Source: Streptomyces canus (GTDB lineage: Bacteria; Actinomycetota; Actinomycetes; Streptomycetales; Streptomycetaceae). Taken from it: DNA of 64,000 nt. The notes beneath the pieces are model-generated. The model did no database searches. It had not been told where the DNA came from and saw nothing but the letters and a program-made list of their open reading frames with translations. Each line of letters begins with the position of its first letter. Position 1 is the stretch's first letter. The position numbers were made by a program, and so were the translations under genes. Below, piece by piece: positions 58,501-64,000 of this stretch. The stretch covers positions 861,274 through 925,273 of the forward strand of contig NZ_KQ948658.1 of the NCBI RefSeq assembly GCF_001514145.1, written 5' to 3'.

Positions 58501-59374
58501 CGTGCGCATGCTTCAGCTCCTGCCGGTACAGCAGCCGCAGATGCTGCTCCTCGGGACTTTCCTGGATCCGGCCGGGCTCGTCGGACAGCGGGTCGTCGAT
58601 CGGCAGGAAGACGCTGGACTGCCCGTCGAAGGAGGTGACCTCCAGCTTCGTCTGGAACAGCCACTGCCCGTCCCGCAGTTCACGGGACTCCTCCAGCGCG
58701 TTGATCAGCGACACGTCGACGAAGCGCAGGTTGTCCGCCCCGTCGACCGTGCCGGGACGCTCCCGTACGTGCACATCGAGCCGGATGCAGGGACGATTCG
58801 GGTCGCTCTCGTCGTCGCCCTCCAGGACGGTACGGAAGGTGCCCGGGGCGTCGGCGGGGACGTCCACCTCGTGGCGCGCAGGCTCCCGCGACCACGTGCG
58901 CACCGACCGGCCGTCGTCGGTCTTGCTGTCGCTCTGCCGGTACCGGCCCCAGGAGGCGACGACACTGAGCATGCCCACATCGGCCGGCACCAGGAAGCTC
59001 AGGCCCATGGACGACGCCCACAGCCGTCCGGCCGCCTGCGGGGTGAGCCGGTCCCCGAGCTCCGCGTCCTGCCCGTCGCCCTCCGCGCTGACCTCGGTCT
59101 CCGCCTGGCCGACCGCGACCTTTACGGGTTGGTCGGTCGGCGCGGGGCGGGGCCCGAGAAGTCCGACGAGGTAGCGGTCACGGGGCCCCGCGCTGTTCGG
59201 CGGCAGCGCTTCGGTCTCGTTGTCCGCCCACGGCCCCAGCAGGTCCCATGAGATCAGGTCGCCGAGCTCCTCCCGGACGTCGTACGACGACCCGGACCGG
59301 AAGGTCTGCGGGACCTCGTCGACGGGGTGGGGAACGCCGGGCTCCGGAGCGGGGGCGTTCTGTGGTGACGGCAT
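55532..59374 (-). CDS. drmA: DISARM helicase DrmA
   Basis: A 1280-residue superfamily 2 helicase, the core ATPase of DISARM. Walker A is PTGGGKTEAY (505-514), motif II is DELH in LIIQDELHLISG (about 774-783), and motif III is STATTR (811-816). The C-terminal helicase domain has MLQVGVDVSRFG and motif VI QASSRVGRQ (about 1045-1053). Cys clusters between the lobes (SCPWCGEEL, YCPRGEDAEPC, EETGCG) may bind zinc. The family DISARM complex clears or blocks phage DNA with single-stranded ends. ATG 59374, preceded by GGGAGGGAAA, is preferred to TTG 59416. First gene of the drmABC operon and divergent from an unknown gene. Confidence 0.95.
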   Translation of the reverse strand: MPSPQNAPAPEPGVPHPVDEVPQTFRSGSSYDVREELGDLISWDLLGPWADNETEALPPNSAGPRDRYLVGLLGPRPAPTDQPVKVAVGQAETEVSAEGDGQDAELGDRLTPQAAGRLWASSMGLSFLVPADVGMLSVVASWGRYRQSDSKTDDGRSVRTWSREPARHEVDVPADAPGTFRTVLEGDDESDPNRPCIRLDVHVRERPGTVDGADNLRFVDVSLINALEESRELRDGQWLFQTKLEVTSFDGQSSVFLPIDDPLSDEPGRIQESPEEQHLRLLYRQELKHAHGRNVAVHARVLPKGRRAVKLETTWLPVKDVPATVAPSTAQQPLLAGLEVSMDKLADLAVWERRDDLLKALQPLADGYDGWLEQQAAKAQSLSGELRTAALRAVDEARDACARIALGIDLLHADEDALRAFRFANRAMAMQRRATATAALRAEGGEKPPTYAAAYAEVDGRGPAAASWYPFQLAFVLLNLCSLTDPAHKERRADSTATVDLLFFPTGGGKTEAYLGLTAYTFAIRRLQKIAGEGEDAREGRDGVAVLMRYTLRLLTAQQFQRASALVCATEVLRREDETVWGSRPFRIGLWVGAGVSPNWYGDAAQQIAEATESASGRHANVLQVLSCPWCGEELRAWRDVSPDDVRRRVIVYCPRGEDAEPCPFSRMKAQGEGLPILTVDEEIYRLVPSMLIATVDKLAQLPWRGYAGMLFGRVTEYCDRHGYRHNDLDEETGCGSRHNAKDKHKAVTSRPMPRRLRPPDLIIQDELHLISGSLGTTVGLFESAVDQLCTWRVKDARGQLRETGPKIVASTATTRNARAQVLGVFARDLAIFPPQVVDVGDTFFSQQVDVTRDNPGRRYYGVCAHGVRMKAAEIRLAEILLLAGQHMFDLYGAPADPYMTVVGYFNATKELAGMRRVLDDDVPSRLRANGRRRGIANRLLRDTDMLNLQELTSRISSADISATLKRLEIGFNPEHDTSVRKQAIIDEFRDAGKARQPRVLPAMPHRKPVDYVLATSMLQVGVDVSRFGLMVVTGQPKNTAEYIQASSRVGRQAKRPGIVVTLYNWARPRDLAHFEDFEHYHATFYRQVEALSVTPFTRRALDRGTTATYVSAVRQACDEFSDNVDAEGVDLDDPRVRDVERRLLARAEAVDGDRARGYLAERIDALRDAWSAKKSEQGRLGYRGQTRQKQTVLGLLRNADGSGWDVLTVPQSMRETENEINMLLPADTVLSAPAGKAWEFGPPTEGGGDADTAGGDEFGEVPDSDGNGNGNGTARGRRS

Positions 59375-59544
59375 GCGCGTTTCCCTCCCTGGGTGCTGAC
59401 CGGCACCCGCGAACAACGATAGGGCGGCCCACTGACAGAGTGATGCCGCGACGAACTGCGCATCCCAAGCATTGCATCCGTGTACTCAGTTCACAAGTGA
59501 CTTCTCCTGTCGTGCGGCGTACAGTGATGCCGGTCCGGCAACAG

Positions 59545-59571
59545 CTGACACATCCTCAACAATGGTGTCAG
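59545..59571. promoter_or_regulatory. Inverted repeat in the drmA / unknown gene promoter region
   Basis: CTGACAC (59545-59551) and GTGTCAG (59565-59571) are exact inverted repeats 13 bases apart, upstream of the GTG chosen for the unknown gene. Nearby, two copies of CAG-(AG)-TGATGCC flank the region (about 59436 and 59522). These may form a regulator site for the divergent genes. No regulator is encoded next to it. Confidence 0.45.
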
Positions 59572-59595
59572 CAGAAGCAGTTACAGGGGTGGGAA

Positions 59596-61179
59596 GTGGA
59601 CAGCGGCAGTGAGTTCTCCGGCGCCAGAGCCGAGTGGTGGGAGGGCATCGTCCAGGAACTGGCGATGGAACTGGACTTCGCCTGCCCGGGGACGGAACGA
59701 TTCCTCCCCCATGACCTGGGAGACCTCGCCCTCGTACAGGCCATGCTCATGGCCCGCACCGCGCTGCGCGAACAGCGGGTGGCCGCCGCCACCGACATCG
59801 CCAACGAGCTCTACTCACTCTGGCCGGACCGGGAACCACCCCTGGAGGACTGCGCGGACCTGGTCGCCCGTCTCCTGCGCCACCTGCACGAGCACTCCCT
59901 CCCGCTGCTGCGCCCCTGGCGGAGCTTCGACCTGTGGAGCGGGCTGCTCCAGCTGTACACCGCACGCCGCGCCGCAGCCGTCGGAGCCCTGCGCGCGGCC
60001 CGGGAACTGGACGAACGCTGGGCACTCGACCGGAGGGCGATGAGCGACGGCTCCCTGGACAGGCCCCTCGACCCGGGAGTCCGATGGCAGTCCTTCGCCG
60101 CGTATCTGCGCGACACCCAGCGGGACAACGTCACGGGAGCCGCCCTCGGGCTGCTGGAGCGGGCGCCCGTCGCCGAACGACTGAGCCGCTCGGCCCACTA
60201 CCTCGAGGAGTACCTCGGAGAGGCGCGACACCTCGTCGCGCTCGGCAGCGGGAACGAGATCGCGGAGTACGTACGCCTACGAGCCGATGAGCTGAGCTCC
60301 GGCACGGGCAGCGGCCTCTGGGCGGATGTGTCGGCCGCGGCAGCGGACTACGGCAGGGTCTGTCGGCGGGTACGTGAAGGCCTCACGACGTACGAGCAGG
60401 AGCTGTTCCAGGCGGCCCACGGCTCCCGGCAACGCGACTGGGAACCGCTGCTGGAGGCCCACCTCGCGCGGGACGCGGGCGCCGGTCCCCACCCGAGGCT
60501 GGTTTTGCCCGACCCGCAGGCACCGGCACCGAGCTGGATGACGACCATGGTCGAGCTGCGCGCCGAGTCCAACCGGGGAGCGGCACCGAAGACCTTCACC
60601 TGGCACTCCCTGCCCGGCCACACCCCTTGGTGGTTCTGCGCCGTGCGCCCCGGCCCCGAAGAGCACATGGCGGCCAAGCTCGGCCACGACGGCCGGATCC
60701 AGTTCGAGGTCAGCAAGGACCGGCCGGGAGACCTGCTCATAGGCCTGCCCGACGACGAGCCCGAGAGCTTCCTCCACCACCTGCGCTTCCGGTACGACGA
60801 GGACGACCTCGACGACCTGTCCCGGCTGCTGATGCTCGCCATGACCGGATTCGCCCGCCTCGACATCCTTGCCGCGCGGCAGGCGGGCGGGCTCCGGGTG
60901 CTGCGCACGATCCGGGTGGATGTACCCGGGGAGGTGCGGGACCTGTGTGGGGAGTACGCGTATGCCAGGCTGAGGACGCTGAGTGGCGAGGCCGGCGGTG
61001 CTGGCGAGCCCGGGGCAGAGGAGCTGACGCGGCGGAGTGCCGGGCGCGGCGGCGCCGGGCCGTGGGAAGACGGGGTCGAGAGGGACGGCCTGGTGGTGAA
61101 CAAGGACCTGCCGCGCGAAAGGGAGTCGGCTCCCGTCTTCGACGGGGGGCTCTTCCAGCGCGACGACATGCTGTTCTGA
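59596..61179 (+). CDS. Unrecognised protein divergent from drmA
   Basis: A 527-residue protein that I do not recognise. It is largely helical in the first 340 residues (LVQAMLMARTALREQRVAAATDIANEL-type patterns). The C-terminal 190 residues alternate strands (KTFTWHSLPGHTPWWFCAV, QFEVSKDRPGDLLIGLPDDE) and end in a disordered acidic tail. There are no membrane segments and no obvious nuclease or ATPase motif. GTG 59596 is chosen because the palindrome at 59545-59571 fits an operator upstream of it; ATG 59527 is in frame and would add 23 residues. Its position divergent from drmA and before the core whiJ triad suggests it belongs to the island. Confidence 0.7.
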   Translation: MDSGSEFSGARAEWWEGIVQELAMELDFACPGTERFLPHDLGDLALVQAMLMARTALREQRVAAATDIANELYSLWPDREPPLEDCADLVARLLRHLHEHSLPLLRPWRSFDLWSGLLQLYTARRAAAVGALRAARELDERWALDRRAMSDGSLDRPLDPGVRWQSFAAYLRDTQRDNVTGAALGLLERAPVAERLSRSAHYLEEYLGEARHLVALGSGNEIAEYVRLRADELSSGTGSGLWADVSAAAADYGRVCRRVREGLTTYEQELFQAAHGSRQRDWEPLLEAHLARDAGAGPHPRLVLPDPQAPAPSWMTTMVELRAESNRGAAPKTFTWHSLPGHTPWWFCAVRPGPEEHMAAKLGHDGRIQFEVSKDRPGDLLIGLPDDEPESFLHHLRFRYDEDDLDDLSRLLMLAMTGFARLDILAARQAGGLRVLRTIRVDVPGEVRDLCGEYAYARLRTLSGEAGGAGEPGAEELTRRSAGRGGAGPWEDGVERDGLVVNKDLPRERESAPVFDGGLFQRDDMLF

Positions 61180-61199
61180 CCGCGGGTCGTCCCTGGTGA

Positions 61200-61760
61200 T
61201 CAGTCCCTGGGGCAGGACCGCTCTCCGGGTGTCGGACAGGAGCTGACGTCCAGCTCGCACCAGACCGTCTTGCCGGAGGGCGGATACGGCTCGACGCCCC
61301 AGCGAGTGGCGAGGCTCTGGACGAGCAGCAGCCCGTGCCCACCTTCGCGGCGGGTGGCGGCGGGGCTGCTGCAGGGATCGGCGTCGGGCCCCGCCTGCTC
61401 GGGCGGCTGCGGCAGGCGTTCCCCACGCGGATCGGTCACCTCGATCCGGAGAACGGCCGGGAACGCGGTGACCAGTTCGTGCGGCTGGGCCGGGGTGTCG
61501 TCCACGGTGAGGCGCAGCCGGAAGTCCCGGCCGCACACCTGGCCGTGCAGGACGGCGTTCGACGCCAGCTCGGCGACGAGGAGTGCGGCGGTCTGCGAGG
61601 TGTCCGACTGGTGCGGCCAGCCCCAGGCATCGAATTGGCACACCGCGAGGAGACGGGCCAGCCGCGCCCCTCGCCGCGTGGAACTGAACTGCTGGGTGAA
61701 GGTGCGGGTGGGGCCGGGGTGCGCGAGGCGCGCAGGGGAGTGGCTCGAAAGGGAATTCAC
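61200..61760 (-). CDS. ATP-binding protein, anti-sigma-like HATPase
   Basis: A 186-residue single-domain GHKL ATPase of the RsbW/SpoIIAB-like kind, common in Streptomyces. The ATP-binding block is LLVAELASNAVLHGQ (N box). The later G1/G2 parts are RIEVTDPRGERLPQ and REGGHGLLLVQSLATRWGVEP. It probably binds or phosphorylates a partner protein rather than DNA. It lies divergent from the XRE/DUF397 pair, forming the classical whiJ-type triad. GTG 61760 start. Confidence 0.92.
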   Translation of the reverse strand: MNSLSSHSPARLAHPGPTRTFTQQFSSTRRGARLARLLAVCQFDAWGWPHQSDTSQTAALLVAELASNAVLHGQVCGRDFRLRLTVDDTPAQPHELVTAFPAVLRIEVTDPRGERLPQPPEQAGPDADPCSSPAATRREGGHGLLLVQSLATRWGVEPYPPSGKTVWCELDVSSCPTPGERSCPRD

Positions 61761-61919
61761 AGGGTAACCGTCCCGTCACGCATCTAGCCTGAACAGGACA
61801 CCTGGGAGTACGCCCTGCCGGTGTACGAGCCGGATCCGCCTTTGTACGGGTGGCCGACCGTGACGCGTCGGGCGCTACGGGAGTTGGTCCGATCCCTGTC
61901 GAGTCCAAGGAGTGTGCGT

Positions 61920-62774
61920 ATGGGCGACCGCCACGCTGTCAGGCGCAAGAGCGGCGGTGGGGGAGGCGGCGGTGACGATCGCCCCCGGATCTGGACGGGG
62001 TACGGGAAACTGGTCAAGCACTTCCGTGAACTGGCAGGAATGACCCAGTCGGAACTGGCGGACGCCGTCGGCTACTCGTGCGAGCAGGTCGCCTCCATCG
62101 AGCAGGGCCGGCGTCCGGCGAAGGCCGCGTTCACGGAGGCGGCGGAGCGGGTGCTGAACGCGGGCGGTGCGCTGCGGGCACTCCAGGAGGACGTGGACCT
62201 GGCGCGACTGCCGCTGTTCTTCCAGGACTTCGCGGCGATTGAGGCGGAGGCGGTGAGCCGGTTCTCGTACGATCCGCTGTTGATCCCGGGGTTGTTGCAG
62301 TCCGAGGCATACGCGCGGGCGCTGATCTCCGGGCACTGTCCGCCCTTGAGTGACGAGACAATCGAGCAGCACGTCGAAGCGCGCCTTGACCGGCAGCAAC
62401 TGCTGACCCGGGAACCAAGTGTCGAGCTCTGTTTCATCATCGGCGAGGCCGCTCTACGCAACCCCATCGGCGGTGCCGAGGTCATGCGCGTCGCGTTTAG
62501 GAAGATCCTCAAGCAGGCCGAGCTGCGCAATGTGGAAGTGCAGGTCATGCCGACAGTGAGGGGCTTCCATCCAGGGCTCAACGGTCCGTTGGTGCTGCTG
62601 GAGACTCTGGAACACCAACATGTCGGCTACATCGAGTCGCAGGAGATCGGCGTCGTGGTCACCGACCCGGCGAAGGCCAGTGCGTTCGGGCTGCGGTATG
62701 GCAAGCTGCGGTCGCAGGCTCTCAACGTCATGGAGTCCGCACGGCTCATCGAACAACTGGCAGGGGAGCTATGA
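61920..62774 (+). CDS. XRE-family regulator with DUF5753 (WhiJ-like)
   Basis: A 284-residue protein. The helix-turn-helix (about residues 28-70) reads HFRELAGMTQSELADAVGYS and QVASIEQGRR. The DUF5753 sensor-like domain follows: LIPGLLQSEAYARAL, then FIIGEAALRNPIGGAEVMR, QVMPTVRGFHPG. In streptomycetes such proteins act with the cognate DUF397 protein and an ATPase to tune development. ATG 61920 has AAGGAG seven bases upstream, with a Gly-rich basic leader (RRKSGGGGGGG). Stop overlaps the DUF397 start (ATGA). Confidence 0.95.
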   Translation: MGDRHAVRRKSGGGGGGGDDRPRIWTGYGKLVKHFRELAGMTQSELADAVGYSCEQVASIEQGRRPAKAAFTEAAERVLNAGGALRALQEDVDLARLPLFFQDFAAIEAEAVSRFSYDPLLIPGLLQSEAYARALISGHCPPLSDETIEQHVEARLDRQQLLTREPSVELCFIIGEAALRNPIGGAEVMRVAFRKILKQAELRNVEVQVMPTVRGFHPGLNGPLVLLETLEHQHVGYIESQEIGVVVTDPAKASAFGLRYGKLRSQALNVMESARLIEQLAGEL

Positions 62775-62977
62775 CTGTTGGACATGAGCGTCCGTCATCG
62801 CCTGGTCTGATCTGGTTCAAAAGCACGTACAGCGGGTCGGGAGGAGGCGATTGCATCGAAGTCGCGATAACTCCGGGAACCGTGCACGTGCGCGACTCGA
62901 AGAACAACATGGGGCAGCAGCTCACGTTTACCTTCCCGGCCTGGAAGGACTTCCTCGCCACCGCGACCGAGTCGTAG
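62771..62977 (+). CDS. DUF397 protein (WhiJ-associated)
   Basis: A 68-residue DUF397 protein. Family pattern is present: WFKSTYSGSGGGDCIEVA, then VHVRDSKN and FPAWKDFLAT. These small proteins bind and antagonise the adjacent XRE regulator, as established for the WhiJ/BldB-linked families. Translationally coupled to the regulator by a four-base overlap. Confidence 0.95.
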   Translation: MTVGHERPSSPGLIWFKSTYSGSGGGDCIEVAITPGTVHVRDSKNNMGQQLTFTFPAWKDFLATATES

Positions 62978-62992
62978 CCGACAACTGGCAGG

Positions 62993-64000
62993 TCATCGAT
63001 GCTTCCACAGTGTCCGTAGACGTAGTACTTCCACGGTCCACTCGCTCCGGAGAGCCGCATCGGAGAGAGGAACGTCGCGGTCGAGCGAGAAGGCGACGTG
63101 ACGGTACAAGGGGTGGATTTCGCCGTCCCCCACGACGATGAGGCTCGACAGGAGCGGCTCGTTGGCGGGGGTGTCACGGTCGACAGCGACGAGAACCTCG
63201 CCCTGATCATCGGGATGCAAGCGGGGGAGGACGCTCTCTCCCAGGCGCCGCCGCAGTTCACCCCATGTTGTCAGGGACTGCCCTCGTGCGGTCTGCTCCA
63301 ACAAAGTGCGGACCGTCGAGGCGAGTTGCAGTATCTGCGACTGGGAGAGCCGAGCCTCGCCCACATGCTCGTTCTCAGACGGATCATCGGCCGAGGCGGA
63401 CTGCTCGGCTTCGCGCCGCGTTTGGAGGTGCCGTTGCCACCTGGCGAGGTCCTTCTTCTCGCCGTCGGACAGGGTGACTCGTTCGCTCAGGGCTTCCGCT
63501 TCCGCGACGAGGGCCACCAAGGCATCGGTACTCAGCTTGTCCTTTTCATCTCGCATCTGGTGGATCAGCCGACGGCAACGTCTGAGAAGCGATGAGGAAC
63601 GGTTGGGCTGTTGGACGCCTACCCACGTCCTCATCTCCGCGAGGATCGGGCGATTGCGGTGCTGGGCTGCGGGAGACAACTGCGCTTTATAGATGGGGCC
63701 GGCCATGCGATAGATCTGTTCCGCCCGATCGACATCGAGAACCCGCTGCGCCTCTCTGAACTGGTTGACCAACTCGTCGAACTGGTCAGCGGAGTGGTCC
63801 CTGGGCGATTGGGAGCCGGATTCCTTGCCCTGAGGGCTAGAGGAGATGGGTTGGGTAATCCGGGGCGGTGGAACTGGTTGGGAAGCGACGGGCGGTTCCG
63901 TTTTCGGGGTTGGCTGAGGGCCGGCGTGGGGCTCCACGGCCTCAATGGCTCGCAACAGGAGTCGCGCGTGGTGGCTCGGTGTGTCGCTCCGGCTGCCGAG
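62993..64000 (-). CDS. Hypothetical protein, C-terminal part (5' end beyond window)
   Basis: A minus-strand frame open to the window end, so the N-terminus is missing; about 335 residues are visible. A Pro/Gln-rich linker (PPRITQPISSS) comes first. A charged helical region follows: ADQFDELVNQFREAQRVLDV, then AGPIYKAQLSPAAQHRN. The C-terminal domain reads TTWGELRRRLGESVLPRLHPD, then VLVAVDRDTPANEPLLSSL and GEIHPLYRHVAFSL. This C-terminal module is familiar from several Streptomyces proteins of unknown role. No catalytic motif seen. It converges on the DUF397 gene with 15 bases between. Confidence 0.75.
   Translation of the reverse strand, partial: LGSRSDTPSHHARLLLRAIEAVEPHAGPQPTPKTEPPVASQPVPPPRITQPISSSPQGKESGSQSPRDHSADQFDELVNQFREAQRVLDVDRAEQIYRMAGPIYKAQLSPAAQHRNRPILAEMRTWVGVQQPNRSSSLLRRCRRLIHQMRDEKDKLSTDALVALVAEAEALSERVTLSDGEKKDLARWQRHLQTRREAEQSASADDPSENEHVGEARLSQSQILQLASTVRTLLEQTARGQSLTTWGELRRRLGESVLPRLHPDDQGEVLVAVDRDTPANEPLLSSLIVVGDGEIHPLYRHVAFSLDRDVPLSDAALRSEWTVEVLRLRTLWKHR

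Noticed and set aside
1..64000. CRISPR arrays
   Set aside because: No regularly spaced short repeats were noticed anywhere, and no cas genes are present.

Overview
The window is chromosomal DNA of a Streptomyces or close relative. The base composition is very GC-rich and GTG starts are common. Genes overlap in the ATGA/GTGA style. Lineage markers include a whiJ-type ATP-binding/XRE/DUF397 triad, a SigE-family sigma factor and an actinobacterial RNase P RNA. The Nif3 / zinc-ribbon / RNase H-phosphatase trio (34.4-37.1 kb) has the same order as Mycobacterium Rv2230c-Rv2229c-Rv2228c.

Layout. 0-4.4 kb is a worn accessory patch: the 5' end of a secreted hydrolase, a beta-propeller-like protein, two transposase remnants, and between them a TetR / NTF2 / NmrA cassette with a twin operator. 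4.5-7.4 kb has a metallo-hydrolase divergent from an aldehyde dehydrogenase and a ferredoxin. 7.5-11.2 kb holds a well-formed TPP riboswitch with no thiamine gene behind it; it runs straight into the 3' end of a large opposite-strand HTH-NACHT ATPase. 11.4-24.2 kb is mostly core: a TPR protein, a KstR-type regulator divergent from a glycosyltransferase/methyltransferase/prenyltransferase operon, an F420-type oxidoreductase, an amidase and two DHA2 transporters. 24.3-29.4 kb carries a sigma/anti-sigma pair and an ABC exporter with its two-component system. 29.6-32.6 kb is a MaoC hydratase / alcohol dehydrogenase / SDR operon. 32.7-43.1 kb is core metabolism and regulation, ending at rnpB.

From just after rnpB to about 61.2 kb lies a defence island. 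It has a methyltransferase with fused HTH and specificity domains, divergent from a GmrSD-type (DUF262/DUF1524) nuclease carrying an MGMT-like domain. It also has a RelE-like/UvrD helicase, an unrecognised protein with a Mrr-like GVD...QYK motif, and the DISARM core drmC-drmB-drmA. An unrecognised gene lies divergent from drmA. The usual class 1 DISARM partner drmD is not seen, so this is either a DISARM variant or DISARM embedded among other systems. The window ends with the whiJ-type triad and a truncated hypothetical gene.

Regulatory thread. Copies of the KstR consensus TnnAACnnGTTnnA lie upstream of kstR/glycosyltransferase (13210, exact), of the MaoC/ADH/SDR operon (29562, exact) and of the aldehyde dehydrogenase (5545, one mismatch). 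This suggests that one steroid or acyl-chain catabolic regulon links three separated loci here.
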